Assembly: GCA_036924085.1 (NCBI GenBank)
Contig: JAVGWX010000004.1
Location: forward strand, 10,349,416 to 10,413,415
Direction of reading: 5' to 3'
Length of the DNA stretch: 64,000 nucleotides
From: Ariolimax columbianus
Taxonomy: Eukaryota > Mollusca > Gastropoda > Stylommatophora > Arionidae
How positions within the stretch are numbered: the first letter of the stretch is position 1; each line of letters begins with the position of its first letter. Positions 11,660-22,495 of this stretch are shown here, piece after piece. Under the pieces are notes generated by a model. It made no database searches. It was not told the origin of the DNA and was given only the letters and a program-made list of their open reading frames with translations. The position numbers and the translations under genes are program-made.

Positions 11660-12440
11660 AGTAAACGGCTCTCTCTCCCCCTCTCTTTTCCCTCTCTCAC
11701 CCTCTTTCTCTCTCTTTTCCCTCTCTCTCGTCCTCTTTCTCCCTCTCTCCCTGTCTCTCCCCTCTTTCCAATCTCGCTACCACTCTCCACCTCTCTCCAA
11801 CTCTCTTGCCCTCGCTCTCCCCTCTCTTCCTTACACATTCCCTCTCCCTGCCCCCTTTCTCTCTTCCCTCTCTGTACCCTCTCTCTCACATCTTTCTCCT
11901 TCTCCTTCTCTTCCTACGCTATCTCTCTTCCTCTCCCTCTCTCTTTCCCCCTCTCTGTCCTCTCCCTCATTCACTCTCTCCATCTCTCTCTCCCCTCCCT
12001 CTCAACTGTCTCTTCCATCTCTTTCCCCTCTCTCTTCCCTCTCACACTCTCTCTCGCCTCTCTCTTCCCGTCTCTCCCCTCTCTCACCTCTTTCTCCTTC
12101 TCAATCTCTTCCTCTCTCCTTTTCTCACTCTTTCGCTCTCTCTCTCTCTCTTACCCTCCCTCATTCACTCTCTCCTATCTCTTTCTTTCTCTTTCACTCT
12201 CTCTCTTCCTCATCATTTCTTTCCCCCTCTCTGTCCCCCCTCTCTATCTTTCGCATCTCTCCCTCCCCACTCTCCCTCTCTCCTTCCTACCCCTTCCTCT
12301 TTCATCTCTCCCATTTCTCCCACCCTCTCCTCCCTACCACTCTCTCTGTCTCTCTATTACTCTCTCCATCTCTCTTCTATTTTCTCCCACCCTCCTCTCT
12401 CACTGCCTCTCTCTTCATATCTTTCCTTTCTCTTCACTTT
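11660..12440. repeat. ~780-bp polypyrimidine (CT-rich) tract
   Basis: This is nearly pure C and T with irregular ctctct, ccct and tttct blocks. All three plus-strand frames stay open for 200-360 codons only because purine-containing stop codons are absent; the predicted Ser/Leu/Pro-rich peptides are artefacts. Such homopurine-homopyrimidine DNA can form triplex (H-DNA) structures, but nothing here shows that it does. Confidence 0.93.
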
Positions 12441-12494
12441 CCGCTTTGGGACATAGCTATCCCATTAAGAACCAATCTCTGTTTCCCTTTCTTA

Positions 12495-12880
12495 CTCTCA
12501 TTGATCATCTTCTTCTTTGCGTTCAGGATCTTTTGGTCATGCAGACCAGTCGCCATGATGAAGTCTGTAGTCTTTACCAGGTCGGAGCGGCTGCCCCACA
12601 GCTTTTGGTCATGCTATATCTGCAGGCCAGTCGCCATGATGAAGTCTGTAGTCTTTACCAGGTCGGAGCGGCTGCCCCACAGCTTTAGTCTCAGCTCCGC
12701 ACCCTCTGGCCAGGTCTGGCATCTCTTTTCCCTATAGATTGGGCATTCCTGTTGAATATGCTCAGGGTTCTGGCATCCTGTTCCATAAGGGCACTCATCG
12801 GTGTGTGAGATCTTCAGTCAGTATAGATGTTCTAGTAGTCTGCAGTGACCAGTTTTCAGGCGAATAAGATAGTTTGTTGA
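12495..12880 (-). mobile_element. LINE C-terminal remnant (post-RNase H) with an 81-bp tandem duplication
   Basis: On the minus strand the translation reads LIRLKTGHCRLLEHLY, then SHTDECPYGTGCQNPEH, QQECPIYREKRCQTW and EGAELRLKLWG. This is the C-terminal tail found after the RNase H domain in many non-LTR elements, with its Cys-rich DECPYGTG...H...C knuckle. The following KTTDFIMATGLQ segment is duplicated: the same 81 bp (27 codons) starts at 12546 and again at 12627. The element ends at 12500-12515 in gcaaagaagaag on its own strand, a GAA-type tail. A related tail lies at 24776-24935 on the plus strand. Confidence 0.75.
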
Positions 12881-13484
12881 TTTATTTTGAGATAGTGAAT
12901 TGGGTCTGGTGTACTGCTTATGTTTCTGTCTTCTCTCCATTGGTGTATATACTGATTTCTGATGATGTTCTTGATTTCTCTGTAGGGTACTCGGTGATTA
13001 GATTGTGCCTTTTTGCTGCCATCTTTTGCCAGAGTATCAACTCTCTAACATTGTTTCTCAGTTGCATTATCTCACTCTTTCAGTTATTCTTCTTACACAA
13101 CAACAACAACATAGAAAACACTAAAACATATGTAAATAATAAAAATACGAGATATAATCAATTTATTACACATCTAGTCCTTTGCAACATTATCAAGAGT
13201 AAACAACTAAATATGTGTAACTCTGAGTTTAAAATCATGAGCTTGCAGGGACTATAAATCTAATACCCCGGTTCTGATGTCTACCTATGCTTATTATATT
13301 ATCTACAAATTTGACTTAGATTGAGATTATACCAATCTTGTTCTACACTGATTAACTATTTCAATTCGTGGGTAGATGACCAGTAGATGATGAAGTTGAT
13401 CTCTGGTGGTTACCAGTCCTGCGCTGTGTAACTAAAGCGTTTTACCAGTTTGTGAATTTGCTCCTGAGGGGTTTTATGGTAGAC
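12881..13484. other. No feature recognised
   Basis: AT-rich spacer. An open frame of 127 codons (12874-13257, plus) has a hydrophobic, Ser/Leu/Phe-rich N-terminal part but no recognisable domain or promoter context, and I do not call it a gene. Confidence 0.5.
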
Positions 13485-13935
13485 CTCACTTTCGACACGA
13501 GACTTTGGGACTGTATCCCAAGGGTTCAGCTCACCCTTTCCGACAAAGGCTTTGGGATTGTATCTTTGCCTGCCAACAAGGAGAGCAGCGGATCGAATCC
13601 CCTGTAAGGCATATGTTGTTTTTCTGTTAGGGTGAAATAAACAAACATAGCCAGCACACGACGGGGCTACAGAAGTGGGGAAACGACCTGTAGTACTCAG
13701 CCTTTAAAACCCCTCGATTACCACAGCAATGGAATAACAGACGTATGGCAGTCCTTTTCATCTCAGGGCTCAGCAAACCATTTTCGACAAATACTTTAGG
13801 ATTGTGTTTCAGGGTTCATCCTACCATTTTGTATACGGCCTTGTGGGTTGTATCCCAAGGCCTTATCTCCAACTTGACACGGCCTTCGGGGTTGTATCCC
13901 AGGTCTATGCAAATCCTTTTTCGTACAAACAAACC
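13485..13935. repeat. Diverged repeats around ggnttgtatcccaag
   Basis: Segments of the form cctttgggattgtatcccaagg then a ttcagctcacc-like stretch recur at about 13500, 13550, 13795, 13845 and 13890 with strong divergence (spacing near 50 bp within each cluster). The two clusters are separated by a unique segment ending in gaaataaacaaac, a sequence type often seen at SINE ends. I cannot define a clean unit. Confidence 0.4.
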
Positions 13936-14319
13936 TTCCCCATCGAAGTGATCAGATTTCTTTCTCATCTCGCTAGCCATTCACCCATATTAACACAGTG
14001 AAATTGCCAACGTAGCATAGTGTGTTAGTCTTCTAAACCAGCTCTCATTTGAATCTCTCTTTCTTCTGATTTTATTGGCCCGTTAGTCACTTCCCCAAAC
14101 AATGTGACCGCTAATCACGAGGTACCTCTGACCCTACATCGTTGCCCTACGAGCCATTCGAATCACTATTGTTTCTGTAGCACTAGTACATCTGACAAGT
14201 TCCTCCCACTGAAAACTGTTTACTTACCTGACATTCCTGTCACATGACAATCTGCCAGTGTCAGTTTTGTCGCCACAGTATGTGTCGTTCAAAACCATCT
14301 TTGACAACAGTCTCCAACT

Positions 14320-14750
14320 CACTTATAGCAGACATCTCTTTCTCTTTCTCTCCCTTTCTCTCTTGTGTTACCAATGGAAACCACACTTTGTCAATCGTGC
14401 GTGACCTTAGTTTGAACTTTCCCTACTTGAGCTGAAACATTCTATTACTGTCCCCAGAATAAGTTGTCAGCCCCAACACCTCTGCTCCCACTGGACCTGT
14501 TACATCATCTCTCACTCCCTCCTCCTCTCTCTCACACTCTCTCCATCTATCCTCCTCTACCTATCTATTACTTTCTTCCCTCCCACGCACCTCTTCCCCC
14601 TCTCTCCTTCTGTCCCTCTCACTCTCCCTCTCTCTCACACTCTCCTTCCCTCCCTCCCCTCTAATTCCCTCCACCTCTCTCTCTTCCTTCCTCTCCTTCC
14701 CCCCTCTCTCTTCCTACCTCTATCCTCCCTTTTTCTCTCCTTCACGCTAA
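14320..14750. repeat. CT-rich low-complexity tracts
   Basis: Pyrimidine-rich sequence occurs at 14335-14370 and again, almost pure, at 14480-14745. The open frame at 14464-14664 is a consequence of the composition. Confidence 0.85.
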
Positions 14751-15765
14751 CATTGTTTTATTTGTTTCAACAAACACTCAGATTCTGACAGGTAATACAA
14801 AATAGATCAGTCCTTATTATGACAGTTCACCCAGACAAGCTGTCACACCACAAATTTGGTATACACGCCCCGATAAACCGAACGAATTATGTGGTTTAAA
14901 AGTACATGCCTCGTCAAAGCGAAGATAGAATAACCTTATAAATAATCAATCAATCAATCAAGTAACCTTTTTGGAACACTTGGAATTCTTATATTTAAAC
15001 ATGCAAGTTTTCACTTCTGCCAGGTAGCCGAAGTCTATCCATAGCACGTACTTAATTTCGCAATGTTAATCTCCTGCATCTTACTAAGCCTGGTAGGATC
15101 AAGTATTTGGAAGGATTTTCATTACATTTTAGAATTTTGTTCGGACAGCGGCTAACAGTCTTCTCTTATAGATTTTCACCTGCCAAAGGCTGTTTAACGT
15201 GCACAGCGTGTTCTTGGGATCTCCGCGTTTTTCGTCATTCTATAATATGACTAAACGCTAGTCTCACTTTCCTTGAAATAAGGGGAACTTGAAACTTGTG
15301 GGATTTAAAAATCCACCGCTTTAAGCCGTGATTTTTTAGAAGCAAGCGCCTTAATCGATAAGCTATAGTAATCTAACAACCACCGTTCAATTAACATGCA
15401 AGCTCTACTCGCAGATCCGCAAGACAGTTTCAGGACAGTTGTATTTATCGCTGGATTTCAAGGGATGGCAGTTGTTATTGTTGTTGTTGTGGTGGTTGGA
15501 AGCCAGTCATGTTGCGTTAACAAAAATCTTGATGTTTCCTTTGAAGTAGGTTTCGGTGGCCTTTCTTTCCTCCCCAAGCGTGCAGCAGAAGTTGGACCTA
15601 GATCTTCCTGACTGTGTGCAATGCCAAGCTTCCCGGTAGGCTAGTCATTATGGAGATTCTAGTCATGATTCCCACCTCGTTAGCGGTGCTGCTGTAATAC
15701 AGACCTTGAGGAGATAGTCATGGACGGGATGTGGCGTTTTATTCAGAATATTTAACCCTGCCCCG
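14751..15765. other. No gene recognised
   Basis: Mixed sequence with a short tca/aat repeat at 14946-14960 and a gttgttattgttgttgttgt patch near 15471-15495. The 71-codon frame at 15396-15611 includes this patch and has no domain. Confidence 0.5.
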
Positions 15766-15769
15766 ACAT

Positions 15770-16905
15770 GAAGTGAGGCTTGATCAATGTATTGTACCTG
15801 GCCCTGACGTGAGATCTTGAACTGTTTCATCGGGTCCTTACATGAGGTGGGGATCTTGATAAGTGTATTGTACCTGGCCCTGATGTGAGATCTTGAACTG
15901 TTTCATCGGGTCCTTACATGAGGTGGGGATCTTGATAAGTGTATTGTACCTGGCTCTGACGTGAGATCTTTAACTGTTTCATCTGGCCCTTACATGAGGT
16001 GGGGATCTTGATAAGTGTATTGTACCTGGCTCTGACGTGAGATCTTTAACTGTTTCATCTGGCCCTTACAGGAAGTGGGGATCTTGATAAGTGTATTGTA
16101 CCTGGCTCTGACGTGAGATCTTGAACTGTTTCATCGGGTCCTTACATGAGGTGGGGATCTTGATAAGTGTATTGTACCTGGCCCTGATGTGAGATCTTGA
16201 ACTGTTTCATCGGGTCCTTACATGAGGTGGGGATCTTGATAAGTGTATTGTACCTGGCCCTGACGTGAGATCTAGAACTGTTTCATCGGGTCCTTACATG
16301 AGGTGGGGATCTTGATAAGTGTATTGTACCTGGCCCTGACGTGAGACCTTGAACTGTTTCATCTGGTCCTGACATGAGGTGGGGATCTTGATAAGTGTAT
16401 TGTACCTGGCCCTGACGTGATATCTTGAACTGTTTCATCTGGTCCTTACATGAGGTGGAGATCTTGATAAGTGTATTGTACCTGGCCCTGACGTGATATC
16501 TTGAACTGTTTCATCGGGTCCTTACATGAGGTGGGGATCTTGATTAGTGTATTGTACCTGGCCCTGACGTGAGATCTTTAACTGTTTCATCTTGTCCTTA
16601 CAGGAGGTAGGGATCTTGATAAGTGTATTGTACCTGGCTCTGACGTGAGATCTTGAACTGTTTCATCTGGTCATTACATGAGGTGGGGATCTTGATAAGT
16701 GTTATTCACATAATCCTGGCCACAAGTGAGGTTTTGGTCAGCATGTTTCACCTGCTCATGTGGTGAGGTCTTGACCAGTATGTTTCACCTGATCCTGAAG
16801 TGGGATCTTGATCAGTTTGTTTCACCTGTTCCTGAGGTGAGGTCTTGATCACTATGTTTCACCTGTCGTGAGGTGAGGTCTTGATCAATGTATATCACCT
16901 GGCCG
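15770..16905. repeat. 76-bp higher-order minisatellite built from ~37-bp monomers
   Basis: About 12 copies of a 76-bp unit begin cctggccctgacgtgagatc (starts at 15797 and 15873 fix the period). Each unit is two diverged halves of similar design, the second being cttacatgaggtggggatct and following bases. From about 16706 to 16905 the array decays into single ~37-bp monomers of the form cctgNNcctgaggtgaggtc ttgatcannntgtttca. The monomers therefore appear to be the ancestral state and the 76-bp dimer the amplified higher-order form. Confidence 0.92.
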
Positions 16906-17053
16906 TGACCAAAAGTTCTCGATGGAGAGCCTATAGCAAAATTAGGTCGAACATGAGGAATACAACAAAAACAGCTATTTACCATGCGAACAAGTATAGA
17001 CCAGATACATTTGGCATCAACATAATTGTCCACAACTTTCATATGTATGCCAT

Positions 17054-17405
17054 GGGATCAATATGCTGAGCAGTACATGAGCTGCAGTGGTTAGCGACCC
17101 ATAGCTGACTGCAGGGCCAGCGAACCATAGCTGCCAAGACCCTTCTACACCTCCACGTGGTGATCCTGGATAACAGGCTGCAGCAGGGCAGACTGGCTAA
17201 GGAGAAGGGATCAAAGAGGGAATGCTAACCCGGTACTCAAAAATGCTTGCTGAAGTCGGATGTGTTGGACCGAAAGGTGCAAATATCGCAGCCAAGCTGT
17301 AAACTACGACACAACGCATGCCGTTCTCTGGACTACATTCTGCTACTTAAGCCCTTTCAGGGTTTGGTAGTGGGAGATTGAGAACGAACGAAGAAGAAGA
17401 AGAAG
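17054..17405 (+). mobile_element. SINE-A copy 5, (GAA)n tail, with TSD
   Basis: A complete copy from gggatcaatatgctgagcag to gagattgagaacgaacgaag with a short GAA tail. Flanks atatgtatgccat (17041-17053) and atatatatgccat (17406-17418) agree at 12 of 13 positions and are the likely target-site duplication. The well-defined 5' end, identical to that of other copies, argues for a SINE rather than random 5'-truncated LINE pieces. Confidence 0.92.
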
Positions 17406-17494
17406 ATATATATGCCATCATTTTCATCTTATTGAAATATAAAGCACTATTTTTTACCGTGCAATCAGCTGAAACGGCAGTTTAACTCTACCGT

Positions 17495-17496
<2 letters not shown>

Positions 17497-17545
<49 letters not shown>

Positions 17546-17556
17546 TTAATAATAAT
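17497..17556. repeat. (TAA)n micro-satellite
   Basis: About 19 nearly perfect aat/taa trinucleotide units ending in a short atc stretch. Confidence 0.95.
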
Positions 17557-18270
17557 CATCATCACATGTCACAATGCAACCTTGAGTTTGTGTGTGCCCT
17601 CGTGACTGATGAAGCCAATTCGAGCCTGGAAAAGTCTATGACACGACTGGCAAACGTAGTCAGCTGATGCCTCTCATATTGTTTCTGCTCTTGACTAGTG
17701 TACTCAGGTAAAAACCAGTTTTACTCCACCATGTACTCAATTGAAACCACAGTTTGACTCTACCGTGCACAAAGTCGAAACCACATTTTGACCAATGTAT
17801 TTATGTCTTCCTATAATTCTTCTGATTCAAAATTCTTCTTTCAATTAATGATGATATTAACATTGAGAACTCAACAATGCAATTTACTTAACAATTCTGT
17901 GGCAGTCAGTCGTGTCTGAAATTGTTGATTTCTGTCTCCAAGATTAAATGGGAGCTCGTTGCTAACCCTCGCATAGAGTGTTTGATGGCAGTTTACACGG
18001 CTTGGAATATTTCAAATAAGTAACTACTATTCATATACTCATGTATTATTGTTTTTTTGTCTAAAAATTGTTTTATTGCGTAATGGCAATATATTTAAAC
18101 ATCAATTGTACATGATCAAACGATCGTTATGAGAAATCAATATACATAATTTGCAAGGTTTGCCTTACTGGGAAAACGTTATATATCTTTTGTGATCGAC
18201 AAGTGTCAAATATGTAATTAAATTGTGAGTTACTCTCACAGCTAACTTTCACTATTTGTAAGCATTACGC
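17557..18270. other. No feature recognised
   Basis: The sequence has short recurrent phrases (gaaaccacagtttgactctaccgtg-like, near 17470, 17740 and 17770) but no array with a clear period and no protein motif. Confidence 0.45.
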
Positions 18271-18284
18271 AGTATTTTTTTTTG

Positions 18285-18640
18285 TTTTTTTTTGCTTAAA
18301 TGTTTGCCTCACTAGTTTCTACTGGCGGAGGCGCGCCATTTTCCACCCCAGACCGCAGTCCATTGGGCGATATCAGGACGCATTAACCAGTGCTTGGTTG
18401 CATGTGTGCGTCTGTATGTACCTATGCTAGGTTTGTGCGCCCTCAGAAGCTAGCCCAACCAAAGTGCAATGGAAGGGCCTCACCATGAGGGCGCGTGTAA
18501 AAGTTGTGCAAGAGTGTGACTGTAGGACAGAGTCAAATGAAACAGATGAGGTGAGAGAAGAGAGATAGGGGAAGAAGGGCCTCCAGGATGAGTGCCCATT
18601 AGTACCGTGTAGTCTCGATACGACGTTAAATATCTCACTT
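18285..18640 (-). mobile_element. SINE-C copy 1
   Basis: This is the reverse-orientation relative of the tandem pair at 37086-37706. Shared blocks in plus-strand order are gcttaaatgtttgcctcact, tggcggaggcgcgccatttt, gatatcaggacgcat, cctatgctaggtttgtgcgc, aaagtgcaatggaagggc and gacagagtcaaatgaaacag. The T-rich run at 18272-18290 corresponds to an A-rich tail on the minus strand. This copy extends further at its 5' end than the 37-kb copies, to about atcgagactacacggtacta. Confidence 0.85.
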
Positions 18641-18754
18641 GCATTCAGCTAAGCTGCTTCCATTGGACGTTTAACAATAAGCGAGTTGAGCATTCTTGGA
18701 ACTTCGAAATGTAAACAGAGCGTATTCCTTAACCATGGACAAGTGTAATTAAAA

Positions 18755-18985
18755 TATAAGTGGTTGATTGTATCTTTAATGTAAGTGTTTGATTGTATCT
18801 TTAATGTAAATGTTTGATTGTATCTTTAATATAAGTGTTTGATTGTATCTTTAATGTAAGTGTTTGATTGTATCTTTAATGTAAATGTTTGATTGTATCT
18901 TTAATATAAGTGTTTGATTGTATCTTTAATGTAATTGTTTCATTATATCTCTAATGCAAGTGTTTGATTGTATCTTCCAGACAAA
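18755..18985. repeat. 25-bp minisatellite with a 75-bp trimeric higher-order period
   Basis: Nine copies of tgtttgattgtatctttaat plus a 5-bp spacer. The spacers run gtaag, gtaaa, ataag, gtaag, gtaaa, ataag, then decay, so three-unit blocks of 75 bp are themselves duplicated. Confidence 0.93.
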
Positions 18986-19016
18986 ATTAAACTAAAAATA
19001 ATTGGTTTTCTGTCCA

Positions 19017-19120
19017 ATTGAGCATCACCATATGACCTCAGTTAATTGAGCACCACTAAAGTTGCCCCAGTAAATTGAGCACCACCATATGTGCCCCAGT
19101 AAATTGAGCACCACACAAGA
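19017..19120. repeat. ~31-bp tandem repeat, ~3.3 copies
   Basis: Units begin aattgagcaccaccatatgt and end gccccagtaa, with substitutions in the first two copies. Confidence 0.85.
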
Positions 19121-19464
19121 AGTCATGAGAAGAACACGATAATTTGTTTCGTCTCTGATTTCTGTTTTACATACGAAGAAGAAGGTTCAAGTTTTTGGTT
19201 TGTGTAATTATTCTGATAATTGCGTGTCCTTGCGTCTAATAAGAAAACATATCGAGAAACATGCCTTGTTTATAACAATGATCGTGCTGTTGTCGGAGGG
19301 CGTAGGTTGGTCAAAGTGCCGACAAGGCAACGACAAACACGAAGAAACATAAAATAATTTGCCACAAGATAAATGATAACTCCTATTGAAAGCTAAAACC
19401 CACAGGAGGGAGAGAGATGGGCTGGGTGATGGGCTGGGTGAAGAAGAGTGATTCCGGCGGAATT

Positions 19465-19640
19465 AGAGGCAGGCGAGGGGTGCGGGGAGGGAGGTATCTG
19501 CGGGTTAGAGGGAGGGGAATGTAAGGCAGGCGAGGGGTACGGGGAGGGAGGTATCTGCGGGTTAGAGGGAGGGGAATGTAAGGCAGGCGAGGGGTGCGGG
19601 GAGGGAGGTATCTGCGGGTTAGAGGGAGGGTAAGGCGAGG
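19465..19640. repeat. G-rich 57/47-bp minisatellite, left part
   Basis: The unit has the form gcgaggggtgcggggaggga, ggtatctgcgggttagaggg and aggggaatgtaaggcag (57 bp) with a 47-bp form lacking gaatgtaaggca. Starts at 19473 and 19530 give the 57-bp period. Several GGG or longer runs occur on one strand in each unit, so G-quadruplex formation is plausible. The array is interrupted here by a LINE and resumes at 21689. Confidence 0.93.
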
Positions 19641-21688
19641 AGACACCAAACCATGACACCAAACGGTTTTACGAGGCACTGAAAGCTCTCTACGGCCCGC
19701 AGCCCTCTAGTAATACTCCAGTTCGCAGTGCGGATGGGGTACTGCTAACAGATAAGATTCAGATTCTAGACAGATGGGCAGACCACTTCTGCAAAATATT
19801 AAACCAGCCATCGTCCATAAATGAAGAGGCCATCCGGCGAATGCCGCAGGTGGAACTGAACCTGGCGTTGGATGAAGTCATTACTGAGGAGGAAGTCGAC
19901 AGGGCAATCAGTTCACTATCTATAGGAAAAGCTCCAGGAGCTGATGCAATACCAGCAGAGGTATATAAGACAGCTGGCCCATCCCTCACCAGAAGGATCA
20001 ATGAACTCTTCTGTCACATGTGGGCTGAAGGTAAAATTCCGCAGGAGCTAAAGGACGCATCAATCGTTCACCTATACAAAAGAAAAGGCAATCGTCAGGA
20101 ATGCGACAATCATCGTGGAGTATCGCTACTCTCCGTAGCAGGCAAGATCCTAGTGCGCTTACTGATAAACAGGCTCCACAAACACATTGAACAAAGCCAC
20201 CACCTCCCAGAAAGCCAATGTGGATTCAGAGCCGGAAGAGGAACAGTGGACATGATTTTTGCCGCTCGCCAAGTACAAGAGAAGTGTCGAGAGCAAAATC
20301 AGGCCTTGTACACCACATTTATTGATTTGAAAAAGGCATTTGATACAGTAAACAGAGGAGGGCTGTGGATGATGATGTCTAAGTTTGGCTGCCCCAACAA
20401 GTTCATAACAATGGTGAAACAGCTACACGAAGGCATGTGTGCTCGTGTACTGGACAGCGGTGCAATCTCTAAAACGTTTCTAGTATCAAACGGAGTAAAA
20501 CAAGGATGTGTACTCGCCCCTACTTTGTTCAGCATGATATTCGCGGCCACGATGACAGACGCCTTCAAATCATTGGAGCTTGGAATACCCATAAAGTACC
20601 ACACAGATGGCAAATTACTCAATTCCAGAAGAATGAAGGCCAAAACCGAAGTGGCTGGCGACATAATCAGGGAACTTGTATTTGCTGACGAATGCGCTCT
20701 AATGAGTAACTCAGAACTGAACATGCAGGTTGGAATGGACCAGTTCTCTGCCGCATGCGAAAATTTTGGCCTGACCATAAATGCAAAAAAAAAACAGAGA
20801 TCATGCACCAACCAGCACCAGGCATGCCGTACACAAAACCAGAGACTACAGTCAGCGGGCAGACGTTGAATGCCGTAGACAAATTCATATATCTGGGCAG
20901 CGCGCTGTCGAGATCTGTCAGCCTAGACGATGAGGTGGCAAGCAGAATAGCAAAGGCCAGCACAGCCTTTGGTAGAATGCGCTCGATGGTCTGGGCACGT
21001 CGTGGCATCAGCGTCAAGACCAAACTCAAAGTCTACCGTGCAACCATCATTCCAACCCTACTATACGCTTGCGAAAGCTGGACTGTATACTCTGGACATG
21101 CAAGGAGGTTAAACCACTTCAACACAGGTTGCCCGAGGCGAATATTCCACATCCGATGGCAAGATCGTGTCACTGACATCGAGGTTCTCTCGAGGGCTAA
21201 CATGCCCAGCATCCATGCACTGCTAGATAAAAGCACGACTAGGATGGGCCGGACACCTCGTCCGTATGTCAGACGAGCGGCTCCAAAAGAAGCTTCTCTA
21301 CTGCGAGCTGAGAGAGGGATGGCGCGAGAGAGGGCGCCCAAAGAAACGTTTTAAAGACGGTCTGAAGGACTCACTAAAAAGTTGCCAGATAGACATCGAC
21401 ACCTGGGAATGTCTTGCGCAAAACATATCTGACTGGAGAAGCGCAGTCAAATCGGGTGTAGCTGCCGGTGAAGATGACCGTGTTGTGAAAGCCCAGAACA
21501 GACGCGAGACGCGGAAATCCCGAGCACTGGGAACACCATCCCCTTCAACAAACGTCGTGTGCCCGATATGTAGCAGATGTTTTCGTGCTCGCATTGACCT
21601 GTTCAGCCACATGCGCACCCACACCCAATAGGGAAATCTGTGACAAGGATGATGTCGGCGGTCCTCATCGACAACGATGGACAGCTAT
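19641..21688 (+). mobile_element. 5'-truncated LINE inserted in the G-rich minisatellite, with 10-bp TSD
   Basis: The non-repetitive segment between the two halves of the G-rich array encodes RT and a C-terminal zinc finger. The 10-bp sequence taaggcgagg occurs at 19631-19640 and again at 21689-21698, so the array phase overlaps by 10 bp across the insertion. That is expected for a target-site duplication and not for simple array growth. The element has no poly-A; it ends gacaacgatggacagctat. The open frame already runs at the left edge (...RFYEALKALYGPQ), so the element was 5'-truncated on insertion. Confidence 0.88.
19643..21631 (+). pseudogene. LINE reverse transcriptase with C-terminal C2H2 finger, two frameshifts
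   Basis: The frame from 19643 encodes an RT with the block AISSLSIGKAPGADAIPAEV, motif A FIDLKKAFDTV (~20318), motif B GVKQGCVLAPTLFSM (~20489) and motif C VFADECAL (20679-20702). In the catalytic pair the expected FADD is FADE, which by itself should impair polymerase activity. The frame breaks in a run of ten A at 20785-20794, continues as KTEIMHQPAPG...FIYLGSALSRSVSLDDEVAS (thumb region), breaks again near 21225-21245, and resumes at MSDERLQKKLLY. It ends with CPICSRCFRARIDLFSHMRTH, a C2H2 finger of the type found at the C-terminus of this non-LTR group. The endonuclease domain is absent. I do not assign a clade. Confidence 0.93.
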
Positions 21689-22495
21689 TAAGGCGAGGGG
21701 TACGGGGAGGGAGGTATCTGCGGGTTAGAGGGAGGGAAATGAAAGGCACGCGGGGTGCGGGGAGGGAGGTATCTGCGGGTTAGAGGTAGGGGAATGTAAT
21801 GCAGGCGAGGGGTGCGGGGAAAGAGGTATCTGCGGTTTAGAGGGAGGGGAATGTAAGGCAGGCGAGGGGTGCGGGGAGGGAGGTATTTGCGGTTTAGAGG
21901 GAGGGTAAGGCGAGGGGTACGGGGAGGGAGGTATCTGCGGGTTAGAGGTAGGGGAATGTAAGGCAGGCAAGGGGTACTGGGAGGGAGGTATCTGCAGGTT
22001 AGAGGGAGGGTAAGGCGAGGGGTACGGGGAGGGAGGTATCTGCGGGTTAGAGGTAGGGGAATGTAAGACAGGTGAGGGGTGCGGGGAGGGAGGTATCTGC
22101 GGGTTAGAGGGAGGGGAATGTAAGACAGGTGAGGGGTGCGGGGAGGGAGGTATCTGCGGGTTAGAGGGAGGGTAAGGCGAGGGGTACGGGGAGGGAGGTA
22201 TCTGCGGGTTAGAGGGAGGGTAAGGCGAACGGTGCGGGGAGAGAGGTATCTGCGGGTTAGAGGGATGGTTAGGCGAGGGATTCGGGGAGGGAGGTATCTG
22301 CGGGTTAGAGGGAGGAGAATGTAAAATATGCGAGGGGTGCGGGGAGGGAGGTATCTGCGGGTTAGAGGGAGGGTAAGGCGAGGGGTACGGGGAGGGAGGT
22401 ATCTGCGGGTTAGAGGGATGGTAAGGCGAGGGATTCGGGGAGGGAGGTATCTGCGGGTTAGAGGGAGGAGAATGTAAAATATGCGAGGGGTGCGG
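21689..22495. repeat. G-rich 57/47-bp minisatellite, right part
   Basis: This continues the array at 19465-19640 with about 16 further units in both 57-bp and 47-bp forms. A gaatgtaaaatatgcgagg variant appears twice near its right end (22320 and 22470) within a repeated block of roughly 150 bp. Open frames on both strands are repeat-derived. Confidence 0.93.

Noticed and set aside
11615..12737. Plus-strand frames of 357, 362 and 216 codons (Ser/Leu/Pro-rich)
   Set aside because: They lie in a CT-only tract where stops cannot occur; all three frames are open together and the right end runs through a LINE on the opposite strand.
13590..13612. Box B-like ggatcgaatcccct as a further SINE head
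   Set aside because: No box A at a suitable distance upstream on that strand.
15770..16705. CRISPR array (regular repeats of similar length)
   Set aside because: Repeats are directly contiguous tandem units without unique spacers, in a eukaryotic context and without cas genes. The same holds for all other arrays in the window.
19465..22495. Telomeric repeat (gggttag segments)
   Set aside because: Only one gggttagaggg per 47-57 bp unit; it is not a TTAGGG array.
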